A DNA stretch of 64,000 bases, from contig OY762456.1 of the NCBI GenBank assembly GCA_963665785.1, positions 248,001 through 312,000 on the forward strand. Direction: 5' to 3'. Each line of letters starts with the position of its first letter. The first letter of the stretch is position 1. The stretch comes from UBA7455 sp026713185. Its GTDB lineage: Bacteria; Pseudomonadota; Gammaproteobacteria; Pseudomonadales; Azotimanducaceae. Shown here piece by piece: positions 1 to 7,029 of the stretch. The position numbers were made by a program, and so were the translations under genes. Under the pieces are notes generated by a model. The model was given only the letters and a program-made list of their open reading frames with translations, was not told the DNA's origin and ran no database searches.

Positions 1-371
1 AACGGCTGGGCCTGTCGCAATTACATCAATTACGGGGCCGTGTTGGCCGGGGCACGGAAACAAGTTTTTGTCTGCTGCTTTACCATCCACCTCTTGGTGA
101 ACTCAGTAAACAGCGTCTTGCCGTTGTCCGCGCCAGTAATGATGGATTTTTTATTGCCGAGGAAGACCTGAAAATTCGCGGTCCCGGGGAACTGTTAGGC
201 AGTCGGCAATCCGGAAGTCTTGATTTCCGGGTTGCCGACCTGTTGCGTGACAGTGACATGCTTCTGGAGGTCAGGACAGTGGCTGAACAAATGTTCAGAA
301 GCGACCGTCAGGCAGTAGACGCCATCATTCAACGCTGGATGCGATTCCCCGATCAGTTGAGCCAGGTCTGA
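1..371 (+). CDS. recG: ATP-dependent DNA helicase RecG, C-terminal part (partial)
   Basis: The gene enters from the left edge; reading frame from base 3 gives 122 residues before a TGA at 369-371. The segment opens with RLGLSQLHQLRGRVGRGTE, the conserved helicase motif VI (QLRGRVGR) of RecG, and continues through the usual C-terminal part (FFIAEEDLKIRGPGELLGSRQSG). RecG is a superfamily 2 helicase that remodels stalled forks and branches Holliday junctions in the cytoplasm. Only the end of helicase domain 2 and the C-terminal region are in view, so nothing can be said of the N-terminal wedge domain. It converges on the symporter gene with four bases between the stops. Confidence 0.93.
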   Translation, partial: RLGLSQLHQLRGRVGRGTETSFCLLLYHPPLGELSKQRLAVVRASNDGFFIAEEDLKIRGPGELLGSRQSGSLDFRVADLLRDSDMLLEVRTVAEQMFRSDRQAVDAIIQRWMRFPDQLSQV

Positions 372-375
372 CTTG

Positions 376-1650
376 TCAGGTCTCGGTAACGGGTTTACTG
401 GTTCCCCGGAAAACTTCCATGTCCAGTTTACCCTCGCTGCGCGCCACGATCGTGGAGACAGTTGCATCTCCGGTAACGTTCACGGCCGTTCGCATCATAT
501 CCAGCAATCTATCCACACCGATGATCAGCGCAATACCTTCTACCGGCAATCCGACCTGCTGCAGCACCAGTGCCAACGTAATCAGACCAACACCGGGAAC
601 GCCCGCTGTACCGATCGAGGCGAGTGTCGCCGTGAGGATGACCATCAGATAACCTGTCATGGAAATATCGATGTTGAATGCCTGCGCAATAAACACCGTT
701 GCCACACCCTGCATGATGGCCGTTCCATCCATATTGATGGTGGCGCCCAGCGGTACCGTGAACGAGGCAACCTCGTTTTTCACACCCAGACCATGCTCAA
801 CTGCCTCGAGCGTAATCGGTAATGTCGCATTGCTGGAAGATGTACTGAAAGCATAGGCCATCACAGGCGAGAATTTACGATAAAAAGCAAAGGCCGGCAG
901 GCCGCCAAGGGTCCTGATCGCGATGCTGTAAGTCAACGCAAAATGTATCAGCAGAACGACGACAACAGTCATAAAGTACTTGATCAGGTCTGCAATTGCC
1001 GAGAATCCCATATTGGCAAACAGCGTTACCATCAGACAGAAAATACCGATTGGCGCTACCATCATGAACATCATGATGAGGCGCATGATCACGCCATTCC
1101 AATCATTTAGAGTCTCCCGAATTCGTGCCCCGGGTTCGCCGCATCGATTGATGGCGACGCCGACCAGAATCGCAAAGACAATAACCTGCAGCATATTGCC
1201 TTCTGCCATCGCCTTCAGTGGATTGGTTGGGAAAATGTTGATGAGTACCTGCTTCAACGTGGGACTTTCTTTTGGAATAAACTCGGTTGAAGTAGACAGG
1301 TTCATTCCAATGCCCGGATCAATCGTGGTGGCAATAATCAGGGCAAGAGTGATGGCGACAGCCGTTGTCATCAGATACAGTCCAAGGGTCTTCAGGCCGA
1401 TTCGCCCCATGCTGGATCCATCGGAGAGATTGCTGGCGCCACAGGCCAGAGAGAAAAATACGAGGGGAACTACCAGCAGTTTAAGACTGGCAATGAAGAT
1501 GGACCCACCGATGTCGAACAGGCCGTTAACCAGGTAGGTCATGATAATACCGTCAGCAGAAGGCGTCATCAGGTGGAACAATGAACCCAGAATGAGACCT
1601 GCAACCATCCCGATCAGTATGTTTCGTGTCAAAATCGCTCTATTTATCAT
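376..1650 (-). CDS. Dicarboxylate/amino acid:cation symporter (DAACS family)
   Basis: A 424-residue inner-membrane secondary transporter of the GltP/DctA/SstT fold, which couples uptake of acidic amino acids or dicarboxylates to Na+ or H+. Visible family marks are the serine-rich re-entrant loop FSTSSSNATLP (about residue 270), the NMDGTA motif, the second hairpin GTAGVPG, and the DRLLDMMRTAVNVTGDA motif near the end, where Asp and Arg normally contact the substrate carboxylates. Length and motif order are normal for the family. The start codon shares one base with the stop of the upstream rubredoxin gene (TGATG), so the two are probably translationally coupled. The exact substrate cannot be told from sequence alone. 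Confidence 0.9.
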   Translation of the reverse strand: MINRAILTRNILIGMVAGLILGSLFHLMTPSADGIIMTYLVNGLFDIGGSIFIASLKLLVVPLVFFSLACGASNLSDGSSMGRIGLKTLGLYLMTTAVAITLALIIATTIDPGIGMNLSTSTEFIPKESPTLKQVLINIFPTNPLKAMAEGNMLQVIVFAILVGVAINRCGEPGARIRETLNDWNGVIMRLIMMFMMVAPIGIFCLMVTLFANMGFSAIADLIKYFMTVVVVLLIHFALTYSIAIRTLGGLPAFAFYRKFSPVMAYAFSTSSSNATLPITLEAVEHGLGVKNEVASFTVPLGATINMDGTAIMQGVATVFIAQAFNIDISMTGYLMVILTATLASIGTAGVPGVGLITLALVLQQVGLPVEGIALIIGVDRLLDMMRTAVNVTGDATVSTIVARSEGKLDMEVFRGTSKPVTET

Positions 1651-1817
1651 CAGACTACCTCTATCATTTCAAAATCCGCCTTGGCCATCCCGCATTCAGG
1701 ACAACACCAGTCGTCCGGGATGTCCTCCCACAATGTTCCTGCCGCAATCCCTTCAGAATCCAGTCCCTCGGCCTCATCATAGATAAAACCGCAAACTATG
1801 CATTGCCACTTTCTCAT
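1650..1817 (-). CDS. Rubredoxin
   Basis: A 55-residue protein. It begins MRKWQCIVCGFIYDEAEG and ends with DDWCCPECGMAKADFEM, so both CxxC knuckles (CIVCG and CPECG) that bind the single Fe(SCys)4 centre are present, along with the conserved Tyr/Trp core (WQC, FIYDE, DDW). Rubredoxins are small soluble one-electron carriers. The start at 1817 gives the canonical short N-terminus. The gene overlaps the symporter start by one base and is divergent from ubiA; a rubredoxin not far from ubiA and recG is also seen in Pseudomonas. No function in symport is implied; the redox partner is unknown. Confidence 0.95.
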   Translation of the reverse strand: MRKWQCIVCGFIYDEAEGLDSEGIAAGTLWEDIPDDWCCPECGMAKADFEMIEVV

Positions 1818-1908
1818 TTACTACCTGCAAAATTATTCAACAACTTATCCATAAACTTCTCATTGATGGTTCGATATTGCAACGTATACTAATACTTTTT
1901 CAACCTCT

Positions 1909-2823
1909 GTGACGAAATTGCTGAGAAATCTTGCAGACAATGTGCGAACGGGAGTCCAGTCACTCTCCCCCCGTTACAGTCATTTTGTTGCTATTGCCCG
2001 TCTCGATAAACCGATTGGTATTTACCTTCTGCTCTGGCCCACCCTGTCCGCGCTCTGGCTTGCTTCTGCCGGTTGGCCCGGCTGGCATCTTTTTCTGGTG
2101 TTTACCCTGGGTACCGGACTTGTCAGGTCTGCTGGATGTGTCATGAATGACATTGCTGACCGTAATTTCGACGGGCTGGTAAAAAGAACACAGAATCGGC
2201 CACTGGCTACAGGTGACCTCAAACTCGGTGAAGCAGTCATTTTCATGTGCGTTCTGTGTTTGTGCGCATTTCTTCTGGTATTGACCACCAATCTGACGAC
2301 CATCATTCTGGCGTTTGTCGGGGTTCTGGTGACTGTCGTTTATCCGTATTTGAAACGTTTTTTCCATCTGCCCCAGGCCATGCTCGGAATCGCCTTCTCA
2401 CTTGGCATTCCCATGGCATATACGGCTGTGACAGGTGGTGTATCTCGATTGACCGGCTTGCTGTTCATTGCAAACATGTTCTGGATCGTTGCGTACGATA
2501 CGGAATATGCCATGGTCGATCGTGACGATGACATCAAACTCGGCCTTCGTTCCTCCGCCATCCTGTTTGGTGATCTGGATCGTCTCATTATCGCCGTGTT
2601 ACAGATCCTGTTCCTGTTCACACTGTGGCTTGCCGCGCAAATGGCCGCGCTGCACTGGCCATTCTACACGGGTCTTGTGATCGCCGGTGGACTGTGCGTC
2701 TACCAGCAGTACCTCATCAGGGAACGTCAGCGCGACCCCTGCTTTACCGCCTTCCTCAACAATCACTGGCTCGGAATGGTGGTCTTTCTGGGTATTGTGA
2801 TTGATCTGGCGGTCTACCCCTGA
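1909..2823 (+). CDS. ubiA: 4-hydroxybenzoate polyprenyltransferase UbiA
   Basis: Membrane prenyltransferase that joins the polyprenyl tail to 4-hydroxybenzoate in ubiquinone synthesis. The two Mg2+-diphosphate motifs are clear: NDIADRNFDGLVKRTQNRP (first Asp-rich loop) and DTEYAMVDRDDDIKLGLRS (second). The early DKPIGIYLLLWPTLSALWL segment is the usual first helix of UbiA. The reading frame uses GTG at 1909 and gives 304 residues, about 10-15 more than E. coli; a later start close to the first helix cannot be excluded. No ubiC is adjacent, so chorismate lyase must lie elsewhere. It faces away from the rubredoxin gene, leaving about 90 bases for divergent promoters. Confidence 0.94.
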   Translation: MTKLLRNLADNVRTGVQSLSPRYSHFVAIARLDKPIGIYLLLWPTLSALWLASAGWPGWHLFLVFTLGTGLVRSAGCVMNDIADRNFDGLVKRTQNRPLATGDLKLGEAVIFMCVLCLCAFLLVLTTNLTTIILAFVGVLVTVVYPYLKRFFHLPQAMLGIAFSLGIPMAYTAVTGGVSRLTGLLFIANMFWIVAYDTEYAMVDRDDDIKLGLRSSAILFGDLDRLIIAVLQILFLFTLWLAAQMAALHWPFYTGLVIAGGLCVYQQYLIRERQRDPCFTAFLNNHWLGMVVFLGIVIDLAVYP

Positions 2824-2918
2824 CTTTGCAAGCCGGTGGCGCGATTAATGTCAGCCGCGTTGCTCAGCATCCATTGGCCGGGAATGAGGTATCATTCATT
2901 TCAAGCCATCACCCTTAA

Positions 2919-3440
2919 GTGACACTCATGGAGTCACCTCAGATACAGAAAACCATCGTGTATCTCGATAATCTGTCTGACTGGACCGGTCGGACCGTAG
3001 CGTGGCTAACGCTACTCATGATGCTGGTTACCTGCACCATCGTCGTCGCCAGATACGGCTTTAATATTGGATCCATCGCCCTTCAGGAATCTGTTATTTA
3101 CCTGCATGGTCTGGTGCTCATGACGAGTATTGCCTATACACTTCGTCATCAGGGCCATGTTCGCGTCGATATCTTTTACGCGCGATTCGCACCCGGGACC
3201 CAGGCACTCATTGATTTACTGGGTACCTTGATTTTCCTGTTTCCATTCTCGATTTTCCTGTTTTACTGCAGTCTGGATTATGTGTCACTATCCTGGTCCC
3301 TTGGGGAATCCTCCGGCCAACCTGGTGGCTTGCCTGGCGTCTACCTGCTCAAGGCGCTGATCCCGCTGTTCTCCATCCTGCTGTTCCTTCAGGGCATTGC
3401 AGAACTCCTGCGTAATCTGACAATACTGACCCGGCACTGA
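2919..3440 (+). CDS. TRAP transporter small permease (DctQ family)
   Basis: A 173-residue protein with four predicted membrane helices (around residues 25-45, 60-80, 100-125 and 140-165) and the DctQ-type sequence ALQESVIYLHGLVLMTSIAYTLRHQGHVRVDIFY, matching the small membrane subunit of tripartite ATP-independent periplasmic transporters. It pairs with the large subunit three bases downstream. The frame opens with GTG at 2919, but ATG at 2928 (nine bases later) is an equally good start; neither has a strong Shine-Dalgarno. The solute-binding partner is not in this operon; the best candidate lies 10 kb away at 14918-16024 on the other strand. Confidence 0.88.
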   Translation: MTLMESPQIQKTIVYLDNLSDWTGRTVAWLTLLMMLVTCTIVVARYGFNIGSIALQESVIYLHGLVLMTSIAYTLRHQGHVRVDIFYARFAPGTQALIDLLGTLIFLFPFSIFLFYCSLDYVSLSWSLGESSGQPGGLPGVYLLKALIPLFSILLFLQGIAELLRNLTILTRH

Positions 3441-3443
3441 TCG

Positions 3444-4805
3444 ATGGCAGAATTTATCCCCCTGATCATGTTCGGCACAGTTTTCCTGCTGCTGCTGATG
3501 GGCTATCCCGTTGCCCTGACACTCGCCGGAACCTCACTTGTTGCCGCCGGCATCGGCATTCTTACCGGTGTATTTGAACCGGCTTTTCTCATGGCAACGC
3601 CAAACCGGCTGTTCGGCATCATCACCAACCAGACATTGATAGCTGTTCCGCTGTTTATTCTCATGGGTGTGATCCTGGAAAAATCGAAAATCGCGGAAAA
3701 CCTGCTATCGTCCATGAGCAGTCTGTTCGGCCCCATTCCTGGCGGACTGGGTCTCGCTGTTACCATCGTGGGCATGCTGCTTGCGGCCAGCACCGGTATC
3801 GTTGGCGCAACAGTAGTCACGATGGGTCTGATGTCACTGCCCGCCATGCTGCGGGCAAAATACGACCCCTCTCTGGCTACCGGCGCTATCTGTGCTACCG
3901 GTACGCTGGGACAAATCATTCCGCCTTCCATCGCTCTGGTACTGCTCGGAGATGTTCTGTCCAATGCCTATCAGCAATCCCAGCTCAGCCTCGGTATTTT
4001 CAACGCCAGGACCGTATCGGTGGGTGACCTGTTTGCCGGCGCCATCATCCCGGGATTGATTCTGGTTGGGATGTATGCGTTTTACATCCTCACAACTTCA
4101 CTGCTAAAGCCTTCAAAAGCACCACCCGTCAAATCCAATGTCAACCTGATACGGTTGATGCTGAGCATTTTCCCGCCGTTGCTGCTCATCGTCCTGGTTC
4201 TTGGGTCCATACTGTTCGGTATAGCCACTCCCACCGAAGCGGCGGGAGTGGGTGCGCTGGGTGCGCTGGTCCTGGCGTATTTCAATACCTCCCTGAACGT
4301 TCCCAAGCTGGCATCAATTGCCCGGTCGACAATCAAAACCTCCTCAATGGTGTTCTTTATCCTGATTGGCGCTTCCCTGTTCTCGCTGGTGTTTCGTGGT
4401 TACAACGGTGATGATCTGGTGCACGGAATTTTCACTGCAATGCCCGGTGGCGTGGTGGGAGCCACCATTATCGTGATGCTGGTGATCTTCCTGCTGGGAT
4501 TCATACTGGACTTTATCGAGATTACCTTTGTGGTGGTACCCATCGTAGGACCCGTGTTGATGTCCATGGGACTGGACCCGATCTGGCTGGGAATCATGAT
4601 CGCCATCAATCTGCAGACTTCCTTTCTGACGCCGCCTTTTGGTTTTGCCTTGTTCTATCTCCGCGGCGTCGCACCCGAGATTATTCAAACGATCGACATC
4701 TACAAGGGCGTCATTCCCTTTATTGTCATTCAACTGCTGATGCTGATCATCCTGGCCTGGCAACCAGTACTCGCCACCTGGCTGCCTTCGGTGTTGTATC
4801 CCTGA
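3444..4805 (+). CDS. TRAP transporter large permease (DctM family)
   Basis: A 453-residue hydrophobic protein with the elevator-type DctM/SiaM fold of TRAP transporters, which use a Na+ gradient to import organic acids delivered by a periplasmic binding protein. Typical segments are GYPVALTLAGTSL near the N-terminus, IAVPLFILMGVILEKSKIAE, the GATVVTMGLMSLPAMLRAKYDPSLATGAICATGTLGQIIPPSI stretch containing the conserved GTLGQIIPPS loop, and LQTSFLTPPFGFALFYLRG near the end. Length is normal. A 38-residue polar loop (LKPSKAPPVKSN) separates the halves. By similarity of the distant binding protein, 2-oxo acids or lactate-type substrates are likely, but this is inference. Confidence 0.92.
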   Translation: MAEFIPLIMFGTVFLLLLMGYPVALTLAGTSLVAAGIGILTGVFEPAFLMATPNRLFGIITNQTLIAVPLFILMGVILEKSKIAENLLSSMSSLFGPIPGGLGLAVTIVGMLLAASTGIVGATVVTMGLMSLPAMLRAKYDPSLATGAICATGTLGQIIPPSIALVLLGDVLSNAYQQSQLSLGIFNARTVSVGDLFAGAIIPGLILVGMYAFYILTTSLLKPSKAPPVKSNVNLIRLMLSIFPPLLLIVLVLGSILFGIATPTEAAGVGALGALVLAYFNTSLNVPKLASIARSTIKTSSMVFFILIGASLFSLVFRGYNGDDLVHGIFTAMPGGVVGATIIVMLVIFLLGFILDFIEITFVVVPIVGPVLMSMGLDPIWLGIMIAINLQTSFLTPPFGFALFYLRGVAPEIIQTIDIYKGVIPFIVIQLLMLIILAWQPVLATWLPSVLYP

Positions 4806-4901
4806 GGTAATGCAGAATACTGCCTTAAAGCGTTTAAGAAACAGCATAATCGAATTACATTTAGTCAAGACGCTGCCTTGACCGTTTAGTCTACATGGTC
4901 T

Positions 4902-4929
4902 ATATTCCTTACACTTAAGTAAGGAATAT
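4902..4929. promoter_or_regulatory. Inverted repeat upstream of vapBC, likely autoregulatory operator
   Basis: ATATTCCTTAC (4902-4912) is repeated exactly in inverse as GTAAGGAATAT (4919-4929) with a six-base spacer, ending 11 bases before the antitoxin start. Toxin-antitoxin operons of the VapBC type are normally repressed by the antitoxin binding such a palindrome over the promoter. The repeat is seen directly; the operator role is inferred. Confidence 0.7.
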
Positions 4930-4940
4930 GTGAAAAAGTA

Positions 4941-5180
4941 ATGTACGCCACCCTCACATACAAAGGTCAGGTGACTGTACCAAAGGCGATTCGTGACGCA
5001 CTTAATCTCAAGCCAGGAGACAGGCTTGATTTCTTTCTGGAGCAAAATGGAGAATTGAGAGTTACTGCGACCACGGCGCCGGTGACAGATTTGAAAGGTA
5101 TGGTGTCAAAACCTGCTTCACCCGCCAGCCTGGATGATATGGATCGAGCCATTCTGAGAGCATCTGCGCGTAATCAATGA
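4941..5180 (+). CDS. AbrB-family antitoxin (VapB/MazE type)
   Basis: A 79-residue protein. Residues 3-45 (ATLTYKGQVTVPKAIRDALN and LKPGDRLDFF) form a SpoVT-AbrB swapped-hairpin DNA-binding domain with the hallmark KGQVTVPKAIR. The C-terminal tail (KPASPASLDDMDRAILRAS) resembles the region that wraps round a PIN toxin. The stop overlaps the toxin start (ATGA), as in most TA pairs. It should neutralise the downstream PIN RNase and repress the operon through the 11-bp inverted repeat just upstream. Confidence 0.9.
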   Translation: MYATLTYKGQVTVPKAIRDALNLKPGDRLDFFLEQNGELRVTATTAPVTDLKGMVSKPASPASLDDMDRAILRASARNQ

Positions 5181-5575
5181 TTGGACTCGACACCAACGTG
5201 CTGGTCCGCTACATCGTCCAGGATGACCCTGAACAGGCGCATGCCGCAACGCAACTGATCGAGGGGCGATGCACCACACAGTCCCAGGGCTATGTCAGCG
5301 TACCGGTTCTAATAGAACTGGTCTGGGTATTAACCGGTCACTACAACTATTCCAAGCCCGTCGTGGTTTCAGTGGTCCGGCAAGTACTGCGAACTGCCGA
5401 GTTCACTGTCGAGGACCATGATCTCATTAATATTGCCGTTTACCAATATGAAGCAGGCAACGCTGACTTCGCCGACTATGTCATCGCCAGAAGAAATTAC
5501 GCGCATGGATGCGAGACCACTTATACCTTTGACCGTATGGCAGGTCAGGAGCAAGATTTCGAACTGGTTTCTTGA
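5177..5575 (+). CDS. PIN-domain ribonuclease toxin (VapC family)
   Basis: A 132-residue PIN protein. The four acidic residues of the metal site are in place: Asp5 in MIGLDTNVLVRY, Glu47 in VLIELVWVL, Asp97 in NADFADYVI, and Asp119 in TFDRMA. PIN toxins of this kind cleave tRNA or rRNA when freed from the antitoxin. It overlaps the antitoxin gene by four bases. It is the first gene of the accessory island that separates the TRAP permease from its binding protein. The RNA target cannot be predicted. Confidence 0.9.
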   Translation: MIGLDTNVLVRYIVQDDPEQAHAATQLIEGRCTTQSQGYVSVPVLIELVWVLTGHYNYSKPVVVSVVRQVLRTAEFTVEDHDLINIAVYQYEAGNADFADYVIARRNYAHGCETTYTFDRMAGQEQDFELVS

Positions 5576-5796
5576 TCTGATTTTCCACCTGAGGACAACA
5601 GTCAAACGTTTGTGCAGAGGGAAACTGGGATAATACCAATTTTGAATCTGTTCGATCGATAAAAGCCCTTAACAGCTTTCCAGATTCACTACTTGTAGAC
5701 CTTTCTGCTGTGACTTACATCCTGGTTACTCTTGGTGCTGAATCCCAGATGCAAAGTGCAAAGGAACATAGTCGCACATTTTCTATCAACAATCGC
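5576..5796. other. Gap between vapC and the ssp operon
   Basis: About 220 bases with no open frame that resembles a protein and no recognisable RNA. Moderately A+T-rich. I see no transposon end or tRNA here. The following 80 bases contain the inverted repeat and promoter-like elements listed separately. Confidence 0.5.
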
Positions 5797-5832
5797 TTAC
5801 ACACTATTCTGTTGAGATAAAGTAGTGTATAA
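5797..5832. promoter_or_regulatory. Inverted repeat in front of the ssp operon
   Basis: TTACACACTA (5797-5806) and TAGTGTATAA (5823-5832) are inverse copies with one mismatch and a 16-base spacer. The repeat lies just upstream of a promoter-like pair, and the first gene of the operon encodes a ribbon-helix-helix-like protein, so an operator for that protein is a reasonable guess. Confidence 0.45.
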
Positions 5833-5849
5833 ATAAACATGACTTTTAC

Positions 5850-5878
5850 TTGACGAATGGAGCAACACCTTCTAACCT
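5850..5878 (+). promoter_or_regulatory. Possible sigma-70 promoter of the ssp operon
   Basis: TTGACG (5850-5855) is followed after 17 bases by TAACCT (5873-5878). The -35 box is good, the -10 weak (three of six consensus bases). If used, transcription would begin near 5885, and the ATG at 5879 could not be the start of the first gene. Confidence 0.3.
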
Positions 5879-5899
5879 ATGTTATGTAACATTACACAG

Positions 5900-6115
5900 A
5901 TGCCTCATATGTCCAGAGGAAATAGTGGCCGCATTGTTATTGAAGTAGACCCGACTATTAAGCATAGTCTCTACGATGCGCTCCAATATCATGGTTACGG
6001 TAACCTCAAGGAATGGTTTCTTGAGAAGTCCAGGGAATTGTTGGACGAAGGCCATGAACAAATCGAAATTCCATTCCCGGACCCAAACGACTCTGAAAAG
6101 GAAAGCGGAAAGTGA
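5900..6115 (+). CDS. Small ribbon-helix-helix-like protein, leader gene of ssp operon
   Basis: A protein of about 71 residues (68 from ATG 5909, 78 from ATG 5879; none has a convincing ribosome site, and the promoter-like sequence argues against 5879). The core GRIVIEVDPTIKHSLYDALQ followed by NLKEWFLEKSRELLDE looks like a beta strand then two helices, the pattern of CopG/Arc-type DNA-binding proteins. I do not recognise a named family. Its stop overlaps the sspB start (GTGA), so it is made with the modification proteins. A likely role is repression of its own operon via the inverted repeat at 5797-5832; a role as an accessory modification subunit is the alternative. Confidence 0.7.
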   Translation: MPHMSRGNSGRIVIEVDPTIKHSLYDALQYHGYGNLKEWFLEKSRELLDEGHEQIEIPFPDPNDSEKESGK

Positions 6116-7029
6116 AGCTCAATAGCAGCTCAATATCGTTTGGCCGTCATGAGTCCTTTCCGCTCCGATTCGGCTGGTTAACCAAAGGCCTCACAGCAGT
6201 ACAAAATAATCCGAAAGTCTTCGAGAGTGATGATGCCACTATTACGCTTGGGGTTGGTAAAAACATGGTTTCTGCCATCCGCTACTGGCTTCAGGCTACT
6301 CAGATTATGCAGCGGAATCCAGAGAATGTCCTGGAGCCTACACCTGTAGGCGAGGTAATATTTGCCAGCAACGGAGACCCTTATCTGGAAGACGAGGGAA
6401 CAATCTGGCTGCTCCACTGGCTGCTGGCAACAAACCCTACCAAAGCAACTGCTATCTACTGGTTCTTCAACCACTTCCACAAACCGGAGTTTACCCGAGA
6501 GGAAGTTGCATCAGGGTTACGTGATTTCGTTAAACAGAACATAGAAACCAAAGTAGCAACATCCACCCTGAACAGCGATGCTGCACTACTACTACGGATG
6601 TATGTTCGGACTACAGGAGATTCGCGTGTCACCCTTGAGGATGCACTTAATTCCCCGCTTTCAAATTTGCAGCTTCAGGAGCGTAAAGGTTTTAAAACTT
6701 TCAGGAGCTTCCCGGCGGAACGCACAGAATTACCTTTGGGTATTTTTGCCTTTGCTGTAGGGCAGCTGTATGAACATGTGGGGCGACGACAAATCTCCAT
6801 CGAACAGTTTATGTACAGCAGTCACGAGCACTGTGCACCCGGTGCTGTCTTTCGCATGACAGAAGATAATCTTCTTGGCAAACTCGAAGAACTCTGTGTC
6901 TGTTTTCCCGACACTTATCGCATTGATCAAACCGCCGGGCTGCATCAACTATACCAGTTTGGTGAATTCCATCCGCGTGCAGCACTTGAGCAGTACTACA
7001 CGGAAATGCTCGGAGATATCGCCGTATGA
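6112..7029 (+). CDS. sspB: DUF4007/SspB-type protein of DNA phosphorothioation
   Basis: A 305-residue protein starting with GTG inside the previous stop codon. The N-terminus (ISFGRHESFPLRFGWLTKGL) is the signature opening of DUF4007 proteins, the family of SspB, which nicks DNA in the Ssp phosphorothioation pathway. Further segments such as LGVGKNMVSAIRYWLQAT and EGTIWLLHWLLATNP also fit that family. It is followed with ATGA overlap by a large P-loop ATPase and then a PAPS-reductase-like protein, the SspB-SspC-SspD order. No cysteine desulfurase (sspA) precedes it, so sulfur would have to come from the housekeeping IscS. Identification rests on recalled family features and gene order, not a search. 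Confidence 0.75.
   Translation: MKLNSSSISFGRHESFPLRFGWLTKGLTAVQNNPKVFESDDATITLGVGKNMVSAIRYWLQATQIMQRNPENVLEPTPVGEVIFASNGDPYLEDEGTIWLLHWLLATNPTKATAIYWFFNHFHKPEFTREEVASGLRDFVKQNIETKVATSTLNSDAALLLRMYVRTTGDSRVTLEDALNSPLSNLQLQERKGFKTFRSFPAERTELPLGIFAFAVGQLYEHVGRRQISIEQFMYSSHEHCAPGAVFRMTEDNLLGKLEELCVCFPDTYRIDQTAGLHQLYQFGEFHPRAALEQYYTEMLGDIAV

Noticed and set aside
1845..1853. TTATCCATA, a DnaA-box-like sequence ahead of ubiA
   Set aside because: A single mismatch site 45 kb from dnaA with no cluster or unwinding element; expected by chance.
4344..5045. 233-codon minus-strand open frame antisense to dctM
   Set aside because: Composition rich in Gln, His, Asp and Arg, no family features, and it lies fully opposite a well-conserved permease; a shadow frame.
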